From Botrytis cinerea B05.10 (Eukaryota > Ascomycota > Leotiomycetes > Helotiales > Sclerotiniaceae): 64,000 nucleotides of DNA. Below are positions 35,191 through 46,984 of this stretch, piece after piece. Positions within the stretch are counted from its first letter, which is position 1, and each line of letters opens with the position of its first letter. The translations under genes and the position numbers were made by a program. The notes below the pieces were generated by a model that saw nothing but the letters and a program-made list of their open reading frames with translations, did no database searches and had not been told where the DNA came from. The DNA is taken from contig NC_037314.1 in assembly GCF_000143535.2 (NCBI RefSeq), positions 868,001 to 932,000 on the forward strand, given 5' to 3'.

Positions 35191-35277
35191 GGCCTGATAG
35201 TTCAGTGGTAGAATTCTTGCTTTGGGTTGTCTAATCTAAATTGTAAGAGGTCTCCGGTTCGATCCCGGATTAGGCCC
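35191..35277 (+). tRNA. tRNA-Pro (anticodon UGG) with a 15-nt intron
   Basis: Acceptor stem GGCCTGA (35191-35197) pairs with TTAGGCC (35270-35276), leaving discriminator C. The D arm has GTTC/GAAT around AGTGGTA. The anticodon stem is CTTGC paired with GTAAG (35243-35247, one G-U pair). The loop reads TT-TGG-G, placing UGG at positions 34-36 (35223-35225). The intron lies after base 37 (35227-35241), the canonical position. The T arm is TCCGG-TTCGATC-CCGGA. A T-rich stretch right after the gene resembles a Pol III terminator. All stems were paired by eye. Confidence 0.9.
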
Positions 35278-35868
35278 TTTCTTTTGCATTTCTTTTTGAT
35301 GGGGGATTCGAGAATTTTACGGATCAGTGAATATTTTGACGAGAGAAATTATGGGGGATTTTTTGGTTGTTTTTTATAATGTGTTTTGTTTGGAGAGGGA
35401 ATGTTCTGAGTTCACCTAGCTCATACAAATTGAATGAAATATGTCTTCTTGTTAATTATTGGCTGAGAAATTTACTCAACCAATTAATAGAAAGTAGACA
35501 GGTACACACTGCTTACATTAATTACATTTTAGAGTCAAAATCATATGAAAGCTAACAATACGAAGGAAACATAGCTTAGAAAGAGGGAAGATATGATTCG
35601 ATCGTGAAGGGGAAAATGAAGCTATTCGCTTATACATCAAAAATGAAGGGGTTCTTTCTACGAAGTATATGCTCAACGTTAGATTGTTAATTGAAATATG
35701 AATTCTAATTACATTTTTACAAAAATGTGACACTCGAAAGCTGAGAAATTCTTGTTTTCTGGGTACTTATGAATTCAAAACAACATTGTTAAATTACTGA
35801 AATAAATCAGAATGAAGTCTTCAAAGGCTTATTCGTTAGCTAGTTGGTGAGGTAGGATGTGTCCATAA
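35278..35868. other. AT-rich intergenic DNA after the tRNA gene
   Basis: No supported gene. The first bases are T-rich and probably end Pol III transcription of the tRNA. A possible 35-nt start exon at 35812 does not join to the relic that follows without creating a stop. Confidence 0.45.
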
Positions 35869-36316
35869 TCTTCACACTTCCAGATTCACCAGCATGATAA
35901 TTTCAGATTCTACGAGCGAGTTAGCGGATCTTGGAAGTCAGGGAGGGAGAAAATTACCACTGTCGAGATTGTTATTTGTGATATGGAGAAGGTAGTGGGA
36001 CTCAGAGATGTGTTTGAGGAAGAAGGGTTGGACTTCGTCCTCACCCACCGCGCGTACCACCATGCTAAATGTCAGCTTTTAATGTTTGAAGGCAGTTCAG
36101 TAGTCAATATAGTTTTGCCATTTCATACTATTTGAATGTTCTCATAGAGCTTGGGAATCGAAAGCCCCTGGTTGTCGGAGTAAAGTTTGCATTGTTACGA
36201 GCTCTGCGGGGCTCTCACTCCCCAAGACCTCAAAGAGGTATAATATAGCCATCAGAGTCATTAATTCCATGTTCATTCAACCGCATATAGATCCTTCGTA
36301 TTCACCAAGTAGATAA
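35869..36316 (+). pseudogene. 5'-truncated coding relic, unrecognised protein
   Basis: An open frame without a start runs from 35869 and encodes protein-like sequence including HDNFRFYERVSGSWKSG, TVEIVICDMEKVVGLRDVF and LDFVLTHRAYHHAK. A 79-nt intron (36071-36149, GTCAGC to TAGAG) joins it in frame to a second open segment ending at the TAA at 36314, including SWESKAPGCRSKVCIVTSS. No upstream exon with an ATG could be joined; the nearest candidate creates a stop. It could be the rest of a decayed gene, or a real gene with a start I cannot find (an internal ATG at 35982 exists). Composition looks coding, but the family is unknown. Confidence 0.35.
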
Positions 36317-37060
36317 CAATGATGGTATATATCATCAACCGGGTCACAGCAGTTTGTGTTATGCGGCCAAGCCCAAGATAGCAGCTTGGATTTATGATAA
36401 TACCCAGCAGTGAACAAAGTTCTTTTGTTGTGAATTTGTACCATCAAATGAGAGGAAATGATTCGACCTTGTTGTTGCAGCCAGAAATCTTAGATGAGAA
36501 AGAAAGGGCAGAGCTATTGTAGAGCATGATGAGCTAGACGGCAAGACTCTATTCCACTATAGCTTTAGACCAAAACCAAGGCTGCGAAGTAGCGTTCTTT
36601 TGGCACTGTACATCGGCAAAGGGTAGATGATATCTTGAGATATGCAGTCATACATTCTCCAAGTCTATGTTCCAAGACCAAGACCAAGCATTTCTCTCTA
36701 GAATGAAAAGACCACAATAAGTACTGAATACATAAACAACAACGTATATACGAGTACTCGTAGCTAGGTACATATTATAAGGTGGTTCTTTATTGTCTAA
36801 TAAAGATGAATTGGTAGCGAGGTCAATGCGAAACGGCGTAGAACATTTAATTCCCCGTCCTCGCTTCCAGAGCTTTCTTTCTTTCTTTACTCATCCATCC
36901 ATCCCTCTTTTCTCCGGCCCCAAACTCCGGAACGTCATAACCACCCTCACACCTAAATAACTTCGCCATCCATAAATAAAACAAAAACGGAAACAACCTC
37001 TTGATTCTACAACCATTTGCCATCCATTACAATCAATCCTGATCACAAAACATCACAATT
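36317..37060. other. Promoter and 5' leader of the TMBIM5-like gene
   Basis: No gene is seen. The last 200 bp are rich in C, A and pyrimidine blocks (CATCCATCC, AAACAAAAAC), as in fungal leaders. Confidence 0.5.
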
Positions 37061-38254
37061 ATGGCCTTCACCATGCGCCAGCCATTCAAATTATCCAGTT
37101 CGCTGGCTATAGCTTCCAAAACCGCATTTAGATCCGCCCCCGCGCGAGCTTTTCATTCCAGCAAACCTACAGCCAGTTTTTTCACATCGCGCACCGCATC
37201 ACCAGTCAGCACACTAGTAAAGGCTAGAAATGCAATCAAGGGCTCGAGAACTTATTTGCAGCAACCGGCGACTGTTGCGAATCCAAATGGAACGCTGATG
37301 CAGAAATTGTTGGTCGGTGGTGCAATGTTTGGAGGAACTTTGTTTGCGATCAATATGGTATGATTATCTTCGTACCTACTCTCTCTCCACATTCGCCAGC
37401 CTTTCTATCTTCACACAAGTAGAGAATGCTAACGACATCAACAGGTCTTCAACCGCGAAACCCGTGAAGATGGCGGAATGCCCGCATACGAACGCAGTTA
37501 CCTAAACGATACCTTTATGCACACTGGAATGGGAATTGGAATCATCGGATTATCTGCACGCGCCATGTTCCAAAGTGGCTTTACTTACAGATTGATGGCG
37601 ACTAATCCTTGGGTTGTTATGATCGGAGGTATGGCACTCAGTATTGGTACTATGATGGGCACTAGAGCTACAGATCCTAGCAAGTGAGTTTTGCCCCTCA
37701 TTCGATATTGATATTCGGAATTATGCGATATGTATTTGGGCGGAGACGGAAAACTAATATGTAATAGCTATGTTCAAAAATACGCACTCTGGACTGGTTT
37801 CAACGTCACCCAAGCTGCATTCATCGCACCCCTCCTCTTCATGGCCCCTCCTGCTATCATCGCCCGCGCTGGTCTCTACACCGTCGCCATGATGGGTAGT
37901 ATTTCCTTCGTCGGCGCAACCGCCAAGCAAGAAAAATATCTCTACCTCGGTGGGCCTCTCTTGGCTGGTGTCGCTCTTGTCGCTGTTTCCGGATTGGCTC
38001 CCATGGTTCTCCCAGCTACCGCGGTTAGAACACTGGCTTTTACCGAAAATATCTGGTTGTGGGGAGGCTTAGCTGTCTTTGGTGGCTTCACACTCTATGA
38101 TGTACAGAAGATTTTGGCACATGCTAGAATGGCCGAGAGAGGAATGATGAGGAGAGATGCGGTCAACGAGAGTATTTCATTGGAGTTGGATTTCCTGAAT
38201 ATCTTCATTAGGATGGTACAGATTTTGATGATGCAACAAAACAGGAGGAAGTAG
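37061..38254 (+). CDS. Mitochondrial Bax-inhibitor-1 family protein (GHITM/TMBIM5-like)
   Basis: Three exons: 37061-37357, 37445-37683, 37768-38254; 340 aa. Introns are 87 and 84 nt and the joins are in frame. TMBIM5 (GHITM, MICS1) is an inner-membrane protein tied to cristae structure and cation/proton exchange. The first 60 residues are basic and hydroxylated (MAFTMRQPFKLSSSLAIAS) with RAFHSS, a typical R-3 presequence cleavage site. The BI-1 region has several membrane spans: LLVGGAMFGGTLFAINMV, MGIGIIGLSARAMF, NPWVVMIGGMALSIGTMMG, AAFIAPLLFMAPP, LYTVAMMGSISFVGATA, PLLAGVALVAVSGLAPMVLP and WLWGGLAVFGGFTLYDVQKI. The C-terminus has the conserved SISLELDFLNIFIRMVQIL, followed by a basic end. 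The presequence distinguishes it from ER-type TMBIM6. Confidence 0.88.
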
Positions 38255-39513
38255 AGGAGAAAAGGAGTTGTACAGTATGAGAGGTTGGGACGGGGAGCGG
38301 AATAGAGAATGACACCGTAGGATTACATGGTAATGCAGATGGAGGTTGTCCTGCAAAAACAGCTCTCCTCTTCGAGATTGGATGATAGTTACGAAAGTCT
38401 GCGGACTTCTCTTCTATACACGCTTCTCCTCTCCTTTGGACACGCGCACTTGATGCGTTATACCAGTAACATGTATTAATAAAACCAAACAAATGTCAAA
38501 ATAGTAAAATACCCATATCCAGTTAATTATTTATTCTCATTTTATCTATGAAAAAATTGAAGTGATTTGTCGGATTGATAACAAAGTGATTCGAATAGAT
38601 ATAGATCATTGATACTTACGTTATGTACCTAGCTGGTACCTCTACTCATCTATATATACATTACATATTCAAGGACTCAGCAGTCAGTCAGTCCCGACTA
38701 CCTGCATGACAATCGCGTCTCTCTCCCTCTCCCTCTCCCTCTCCCTCTCTTCTTTGCAGGACCATACATTTATTACTATACATGTGCTCAAATCTATTCA
38801 TCTCATACGCTCGTGTCATATCACATCATACATATCACAACATCGCATCATCCTATTGTCTCGTATCATATCATCCTATTTGCTCATATCATCCCAGCTC
38901 ATCTCATCTAATTTCATATCGTATCATATATCATTTCAACTTATACAGCAAGACCAGATCAGACTCGATCATATCAGATATAAACCCCCTTATCCTCCCC
39001 CTTCTCAATCCTTCTCATTCCATCCCATCCCATCCCAACCTATCCCATCTTCCCCCACCATCCAACTCCGATTTCCACAACCTACGGTTTCCATTGCCGC
39101 AACGTTATACATACACCCATACACCCATACAAACATACATACGTACAAGAAACACAAAACACAAAAAAGCAGAAATCTAAAAACCGCGCCGATCCGTTCA
39201 TTCATCGATACATACAAACATACAAAACAAACAAATGAACATGCACCACCACCGACCAAAAAAAGACCTCTGGATTTGTCCTGACAAGCGATTCATGTGG
39301 ATAAACTGAATAAAACTCCGTCCATGCATGCAGATATGTCATATTCTCGAGAGTATGCATATAGAAATCGAAATCGATAAAAATCCCACTCTTTCCATTT
39401 CTCCATGTTCTGTATTGCCTTTCCACATCTCTTCATTCATTTCAAATGATTAAAGGCTCGCAAACTCGCCTCGTCAAATCCCAATGGTTAAAACCCTTTC
39501 TCGTCAATATCCA
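38255..39513. other. Convergent intergenic region with simple-sequence DNA
   Basis: Holds the 3' flanks of the TMBIM5-like gene and the F-box gene. From 38.7 to 39.1 kb it is a cryptic low-complexity stretch of TCTCCC, TCATATCA, CATCCC and ACATACA units, which explains the long Ser/His/Ile-rich open frames there. No gene is supported. Confidence 0.55.
38717..38750. repeat. CTCTCC hexanucleotide microsatellite
   Basis: About five tandem CTCTCC units, read directly. Confidence 0.85.
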
Positions 39514-42447
39514 TCATCGTAAACCAGCGCCCGGTCCGCTCCTCTTCTCAACCCAAAAGACCAAATCTCCTCTCGCTTTCCTTACACCTACGTTTCTAGG
39601 TATCACCGCCCCCCTCAAACCTCTCCTCCCTACAGTCTCCCTCCTCCCACTCTGACTCCATCTAGATTTCCATCTTTCGATTCCTCCTGCATCCAACCAC
39701 CCCTTTAAGTTCTTACACTGACTAACGTCAAAGATCTCCAACTTACTACAACCTTCTACCACCGCCTCTACCCCTACCCCCGTAACTCTCACACATCCTC
39801 TTACAGAAAGTTCTTTGAGTTCGAGAAGGTGGAGTCCAATAGATCGAAGCGATGAATCTGAGACTGCCGAGCCGCAAAACGAGAGTTTGAGGGATTGGAG
39901 TTGGGGACAACCGAGACTTAGAACTTCGGTTGCTGTATCAGAGAGGGCGCAACAGAATGACTAGAAATGACTATTAGTGAAAATGTTTTAGGGGATCGCG
40001 AAAGCTTAACATACCAAATCTAGTTCCTTTAACCCCTTCGCCGCATTCGTCAAATAAACAATAGCATTATCCGTCAAATAAGTACAATCCGCCAAAATTA
40101 ACTTTTCCAATTTTGCAAATTTATAAATGCTCCAATGTTGAAATCCGCTATCTGTAATCGTCGTACATCTCGTCAGATCAATACTCTGTAGCCTCTGGTG
40201 CGCATGAACAGCTAGATGCGCCATTGATCGATCCGTAACATGTTTACAATATGACAGAGTAAGACGTTTAAGCTTTGGGCATCCGACTACAGTCCCAACA
40301 GGTGGGACGAAAGTTGCTGCTTTTTGACGAAGAGAGGCTTGAGGGGCAATGGGTTCGGTTACAACCCAACCGACGATACGAGCCAGGAGATTATCGGATA
40401 CCTTGCGGCAGTTGGAAAGGTCTATTTCTTCGAGCTCTTTAGCGCTATTGGCCATTTCCAAGACAGCATTAGCAGTCACATCCCAGGCTGACTTCATTCT
40501 CCAGATCTGGATATTGGGGCCACATTGGGAGTAAATTGCAGCAAATCCTTCGTCGGTTATATGAAAACAGTTGCTAATGTTGATGCTACGAGCACGACGG
40601 CCAACAAATGGACAGATGTTTTCGATTAATGCTTTGTTGGTCGTTTTGCGGTTGTAGAGTGATAGATCGAGATTTTGACAAACGTTTGGTGAGGAGCTTA
40701 GGAGAGTTGACCAATGGAGAGATACGAGGCGTAATCTCATCAGCTGATAGATGTCTAAATATGAGAAAATGTTGATCAAAATTGCATCTGGTAATATTCC
40801 CTGACTAAATTGACTTGGACGTCGCTCGAAAATCTTGGGCCTCTTTGGCCGAAAGGCTGATTCTGGGGGAGTGATTGCATGTGATAATTTTGCAGGTGTG
40901 GGTGTTTGAGATCTAGACCTGGTTCTTGGGCCAGAAGACCTATCATCTGGTGGTGGTGTCTCAGGAGCAGGCGGTGCCCACGAACCTCTTCGCGATCTCG
41001 CCCTCATATTGTCCATATCTACGCTGAGGAATGGATCTGGATCTATAGGTTCCATCACCCCACCATCCTCAACACGAATAGGTTTGTGGGGACTTGCAGG
41101 TTTCGAAGGGGTGAATGTAACTTGCGGCAATGTTTTCCTTCTTTGATGTTTAGGACGGCTGTTATTGATGGTTAAATCGTTGATAGTTGGAGAATCAGCA
41201 TCACTCATTATGACATCTTCGTCTTCGGGTTTTCCGATTCGAGTTTTCGCTGTCAGCTCTACTTGTTTCCGTATATCTGGCGAACATCTTCTCCACAACT
41301 CCTCAAGAACTTCTCCGCCGATCATCAAACATTCTACAGAGGTGATTGATCGTACAGTAGCTGTTCTCCGGGGAGCCAAAGACAAACTGACAACTTCTCC
41401 AAAGTATTGCCCGGCTTTCAGTCTTGGTCTAATGTATGATCCATTTGTACCTTGAGGCGATAGTCCAGCGTGTCCGTTAGAACTTTCATGTATAACCTCT
41501 GCCTCACCTCTAACAATAAAATAAATTTCATTGCCAGTTGAACCTTGTACAATAATATCCGTAAACGGTGGGTATGCTTTCGGCGTGGCGCTCAACCCAA
41601 GAAAGTGAAGTATTTCTGGCGGTAAAGTTGAGAATAAGGGTAACTCCTTGAGGGTTTTCCTGACATTTACCAATCCACTGCCCAGCGCACTGCCCGCCGA
41701 AGGATCCTCAATTATGCCTGGACTTGGAGATTTTCGCTTCTTCTTATTGATGACGGCTCCTTTCTCAATGACACCTACCTCACCAGTAGAAACTTCCCCT
41801 GGCGCAGCTTCTCGTGCGATCTTTCCACCTCTGGAAACAAGCTCTGTGGAGACAAGTTTTGGGCCAAATCCGCCTTCCCTTCTTTTTTTATTCAAAATTG
41901 TCAATCGTTCCTGTGCCTCTTCCATAATTGCTTGTTCCATTTCAGGAAAGTTTGGAAGCTCAGCTCTCAAATCTTCCTTCTTCAACACCACCAGTAAGCA
42001 CTTTGTTCTTGCTATAATTGTAGCCGTCCGGGGTACATCCATTAATATTCCAATCTCGCCAAAGAAAGCACCAGGCTTTAGTTCTGCGTATGTAGCTTCT
42101 CCATCTCGAGATGTGACCGCAACAGCGCCACGTACTAACCAGTACATGGCCTTTGCATCATCTCCTTCAGTCAATACATGATCGTGAGGCGAATGAACCT
42201 GAGGACGAAGATGTTTTCCGATAGCTGCAAGAAAGGAATCGGGAGCTGAAACGAAAAGAGGAAAGGAGCGAATTCGATCAACGAGGTCGAGTGGCATATC
42301 TGGAATTGTCGAAGCTGTGAGGGGAGAAGGTCGTACAGGCCGAGCGGGATTGGTTTCGATATTGAACGATCGGATCAAGGACAACGAGTCTGGAATAGCT
42401 GCGCCATTGGCCCTGAAGGAGCCAGCACCCCGTCGACTCCTACTCAT
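39514..42447 (-). CDS. Protein with two cyclic-nucleotide-binding domains, F-box and leucine-rich repeats
   Basis: Two exons on the minus strand, 42447-40015 and 39960-39514; 959 aa; intron 54 nt, phase 0. Domain order: CNB1 (about residues 60-165) with FFGEIGILMDVPRTAT; CNB2 (about 270-390) with YFGEVVSLSLAPRRTAT; a disordered Ser/Pro/Arg-rich linker (about 395-540); an F-box (about 548-595) starting LPDAILINIFSYLDIYQLMR; then cysteine-containing LRRs (about 610-930) with repeated units such as LKRLTLSYCKHVTDRSMAHL and LQSIDLTRCTTITDSGFQHW. F-box proteins recruit substrates to Skp1-cullin-1 ligases, and CNB domains bind cAMP or cGMP. Both phosphate-binding cassettes keep FGE and PR-T-A, including the phosphate-contacting arginine, so nucleotide binding is plausible. 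The second exon supplies the last LRRs and a basic tail. No signal peptide or membrane segment. Function is inferred from the domains. Confidence 0.88.
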
Positions 42448-45400
42448 GATGTCGTGTGTGTATTTAGCAAGCTACGATCTCGCAGAAGCTCATGTGGGTA
42501 CCTTGCGGCCTAGTGGCCGTCCTGCATGTAGGTTTGCCAAAGTGGGCAATATCAAAATCGAGTATGAGAGATTACTTGGAGATATTATCGTTATGCAATT
42601 CGCAGGTTTACTGGCTTCGAACACCACACTCAAAGAGGCTTGGGGAATTCGTGGATTGTAGTTCAGGCTGTGAATGTTCTCGTGGAGGAATTGCGATATG
42701 TACAAGAGAGTAAATTCAAAATGAAAATTTCTTTGTCTGCAGATAATATAACGCGTAGCAGTATCGTCGGACAAGTCTGTGATGTATTTGGTCAGCTATG
42801 AGATACATGATCAACGGCATTGGATACCTATATGGAAGATACCCAAAATGCTGGGCGGGCGGACGGCACAAGATGCTAGAATAGATGGCTTACTATTGCT
42901 TTCCTAGGATCATATATCTGGAGGGGTAAGAAAAGTTACCTTTCTAAGATTCTTTCTTCAATGAAGCTGACAACGCACGAACAAGATGAGAGAGTAGAAC
43001 ATGAGGTAAGAAATAGAAACAATCTACAATCACGGTGAAGGAAAGACGAGATCAATAGGACTTTGAACGAAAGTATAATGCACGGAGCGCTCTATGATCG
43101 ACGAGCTTTGAAATGGAAATGGAAATGTAGTGTGTATTTGGTTTGGCTCCTCCTAGCACTCAAAGACCCTTTAATCACCAATAACTGAGGGGGGAATTTC
43201 GATTCGACTGGAGAAATTAAGAGATGGGGATTTGGGACGCTCTCGTCTTTTTTCGTCCCCCTTTTCTCGCGAAGTGGCCTTGAGCAATGAGACGAGGATT
43301 ACAATAGTGGGTGTATTGATGTATTGGTTTATTGGTGTGTGTATGTATGTATCAGAGTGTGGTTGGAATGAAGGGGCATGAATGATACTGGCACTTTTTT
43401 TTTCTTGATTGCTCTCTTTCGTCTTTTGGTGGGCTGCTACGCGCTATGACGATTTCAATTCGCTTCTTTTTTTCCCTCCAACCACTTTTGTTACCTAGGT
43501 CTTTCCGGGGGCGAGGGGGGGGGGGGTTACTAGACAGGCTCGTAGCGTAGAGAGAGAGTGATTGCGGCAGTAACGTATATCTATCGTCCATCGTGAAGCG
43601 ACACAAGATTCTGTTGCTACGACGTCGATGCGTGATGCATTATGTATCATGTGTCTATATAGGTAGGCAAGAAGCAACGGATTCCCTGCAAACGAGACCA
43701 AGATGAACATATTCTCTGCTCGGAGAATTTTCAATCTTAATCGAACCTAAGGTTTACCTGGGTAGGTAGATAGGTAGTAAGTATCAGACAGTTGGTGTTA
43801 GATAGCAGGTAGACGGAGAGGCATCTATCTCTCAATCCTAGGTACCGGTAAATCTCTACGAACAAATGAAGGGGGAATCAAAATGTTCGGATATCGATAT
43901 TGACGCTTCATCTCTACCTAGGTACTGGGCATTATTCTCCTATTCTGACCAGATCTGCTTACTAGATATTCCAGTAGTCATGGAGGTAATACCTGGTGCT
44001 GGTGTACCTTAGGTGCTAAGGGAGTAGGTCGTACACATAATCTTCGCCCCTTCGTATAAAAGCTTTCTTCATGAATCCTTTGGCCACTCAGACACACCTA
44101 CCCCTTCGTTTTCTTTCTTCCCTTCCCACAATCAGTCAGTCAATCTTCAGCTCGGCCATTTTGTCATCACCCACCATCTCATCATCTCGTCATCTCATAG
44201 CTTTAAATCCATCCCACGGTGAGCATGCCCAAGAGATGCATTCAGGGGTCTTTTCATAAGCCTACCCAGGTATCCATGGCTTGTATAACCTTTAAGCTGT
44301 AAGCCGAAATCGCTTAACATGCATTTCTCTCCCAATTCAGATTGACTTGTTCCATCTCATCTTCTAGAAGCTTACAGTCGGCGGTTCTTCAGCCTTACAT
44401 ATCATGTACCATTCATTCATTGCTCCTGCCGAGGCATGCTAACGGGAATCCATAGAATCCTACCAGATGATACCAAATCCATTCATCTTTTCAAGGAACT
44501 TTTTATGCATATACCAGGCAAAATAGATCAGAGATGAAATGAAACAATATGATATGATACAATTTTTTTCACTTCTCTCACTTGCATATGTCGGATACTA
44601 GAGAGGTAATATTACATGACACCCACCGTCGCTAATAGGTGCTTCGGAGGAGACGGCGAGCTTTAAATAATCCATGCTGCATCAAATCACCTATTTTCGT
44701 TACGGATGCATTTTCAACCGAGCAGGTGCTTGATGGGTGCAACATCAGAAGTAAACTTTTCCCTTCATCCTCTTCTTATATCATCAGATATCAATCATAA
44801 GAACCGTTTTGACGTGATACTACTTTAAGATCATGTTCGCATGCGACGCGATGTGTAGCGTTCATCCCTCATTTCGCCCCCATCCAGCAGTTTCCCGATT
44901 TCCGGAAAAGGGGAACTTTAATCGTGTAAATCTATCTTGTTTCCTTCTGCAATCAAAGGTATCTACAGAAAATCCCCGTCTATCATGTCTCAAGAACCCT
45001 AGCGCGTACACAGGCAAAGATCTCTTCCACACGAAAAGAAATGTTTCAAGCACTCTCGTCAAGCGAACAGCCTGTATCTTGATTGGCCCACGCCTTGTCA
45101 AAAATGAAAAGATATTAAAGGGAGATCTGCAGGAACTCACAAGTGAAGTTCGATTCGGACCGTCCCTGATACAATGGAGATTATTATCTCATCAACGTTA
45201 ACATCCGTTTCCGCGAACCTGCGTGCAGGACTCCAATCTATCGCTTCGTTTCATGTGCTTCGATATCTCTTCCATGAACTCTAATTTTCAGTCATACTAC
45301 CGTAGTATTGTTTCACAACGTCAACAAAATGACCAAGCGGAAAGCTGCTGCTTAAGTGGAGTCAAGAGAGTTATTATAACCGTCGTAGCGAGATCGGAGT

Positions 45401-45451
45401 GAGGGAGTGAGGCATTGGGCATTTGAGATTTGGAATTCGGCATTGTGGCGC

Positions 45452-45547
45452 ATCTATCTGTAAGACTTGAGGCGTGGAGTTAGAAACTTCCTCCTCCTCA
45501 TCTATCTGTAAGACTTGAGGCATGGAGTTAGAAACTTCCTCCTCCTC
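45452..45547. repeat. 48-bp tandem duplication next to a TCC/TTC triplet tract
   Basis: Unit 1 (45452-45499) and unit 2 (45500-45547) begin ATCTATCTGTAAGACTTGAG and differ at very few bases. A TCC/TCT/TTC triplet tract continues to about 45597. On the minus strand the unit reads as a 16-residue repeat (VSNSMPQVLQID plus glutamates) inside an 87-aa open frame; on the plus strand the triplets give serines. Whether either strand is coding is unclear. Confidence 0.85.
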
Positions 45548-46173
45548 TTCTTCCTCCTCCTCTTCCTCCTCGTCCTCCTCTTCCTCCTCCTCTTCGAAGC
45601 GATGTGTAGGTTCCCGAGAGCGAAACGTGGTGTCCACACTTCAAAATGCGGATCGACCATCTGTAGTTTGGTGGTACAATATCTTGACGTATGTGGCTAG
45701 AGATGCAGAGAGCTCTTTTGAGCTTTCATCCTTACCTAGTAGTTCTAGTCTGTTAGAGAGTGTAGAGCTTGTGCTCTTCCAGACATCTTTGATTCCTCAT
45801 TTGAGGGTGTCGTGAATCGTGATCGCAATTCCCACGCTCCGTTAGATCTCACAGACACTTCATAGATAGAGTAGAGTCTCTTTGAAATCCGAATCCTATG
45901 GCGGCGGTCAACCATAACAGGAAGGTTGCCACACGATTTGGAATAATTGCGTGCTTGCACAAGCCATCAGCATGTGGAATCAATTGAACTTTTCAAGCTC
46001 TCCTATTGGACAAAGTCATGATTTGTCAGATGGATTGAAGCTTGGGCCAGCTTTTTCTCATTGTTCAACCCCTCCATGGACCATGACGACTTGATACAAT
46101 TGCCACTTCAGATTTGCTTATATTGATACTTGTATCCTCAATTGTCTTTGCGCATACTTATACTACAAATCTG

Positions 46174-46180
46174 TATAAAA
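46174..46180 (+). promoter_or_regulatory. TATA-like box of msrA
   Basis: TATAAAA lies about 135 bp upstream of the msrA ATG. Sequence and spacing only. Confidence 0.4.
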
Positions 46181-46312
46181 CTCTCATACCGTTGAATCCA
46201 GATAACCCCCTCAAAAGCTATATTAAAGATCTTTGGCATTCTCAAATCCTACAATCTGCCTTCCCAACCTGTCTCTCTCAAACTTTTTCTCCTCCTCGTT
46301 TTTTTCACAATA

Positions 46313-46984
46313 ATGGCAGCCATGCCCAATTTCCTCAACCGTCTCATTCGGCCCTTCACATCCTCCTCCTCCCTCTCCGTCACCCCCGTCGCATCACAAG
46401 TATCAGTCCCTGAATCCGCGCAAAAATGTACCATTGCCGCAGGCTGCTTTTGGGGCGTCGAACACATGTATCGCAAAGAATTTAGCGGAAAAGGCTTGTA
46501 CGACGCGCGTGTAGGATATATTGGAGGCGATACCGAGAATCCTAATTACAGAGCCGTGTGTTCCGGTTCCACTGGACGTATGTTGTTTGTTCCTCTATCT
46601 TGAAGTAGTTTATACTAATACCCAATTTTAGACGCAGAAGCCCTCCAAATCCACTATGATCCCGCGCAAATAACCTACCGCCAGTTGATAACCTATTTTT
46701 ACCGCATGCACGATCCTACTACTTCAAATCAACAAGGTCCAGACAGGGGCACTCAATATCGATCTGGAATCTTTTACCACAATGAAGAACAAGAAAAAGA
46801 AGCGCGGGAAATTACTAAGCAGGTCAATGAGAAATGGTGGAAAGGGGGTGTAGTCACAGAAATTTTGAAGGCAGGAGAGTGGTGGGATGCGGAAGCGTAT
46901 CATCAGAAGTATCTGGATAATAATCCAGGTGGCTATGAATGCCCAAGTCATTTTGCGAGAAAATTTCCACCGTTGGAGGACTAG
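46313..46984 (+). CDS. msrA: Peptide methionine sulfoxide reductase A
   Basis: Two exons, 46313-46577 and 46632-46984; 205 aa; intron 54 nt. MsrA reduces methionine-S-sulfoxide in proteins and free methionine, using thioredoxin. The catalytic motif GCFWG has nucleophile Cys45. Next come ARVGYIGGDTENPNYRAVCS (split here) and, across the intron, GSTGHAEALQIHYDP. The family motifs MHDPTTSNQQGPDRGTQYRS and EWWDAEAYHQKYL are intact. Gly-Tyr-Glu-Cys near the end supplies a possible resolving cysteine. The 40-residue N-terminal extension before the catalytic core is Ser- and Arg-bearing with few acids and could be a mitochondrial presequence; a downstream Met at residue 4 offers no separate cytosolic form. 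Length is normal for the family. Confidence 0.93.

Larger units (their letters stand above)
42448..46312. other. 3.9-kb divergent intergenic region between the F-box gene and msrA
   Basis: Both neighbours start here. Frames at 44833-45201, 45374-45637 and 45522-45815 are discussed as findings but not called. A 12-G run lies at 43515-43526, TAGGTAGG-type repeats around 43.76 kb and a 48-bp tandem duplication at 45.45 kb. Confidence 0.45.

Noticed and set aside
38706..39284. 192-aa Ser/Ile/His-rich plus-strand frame
   Set aside because: Product of TCTCCC, TCATATCA and CATACA simple-sequence DNA, not of a gene.
44833..45201. 122-aa plus-strand frame
   Set aside because: Matched by a 92-aa frame on the other strand; no motif or splice partner.
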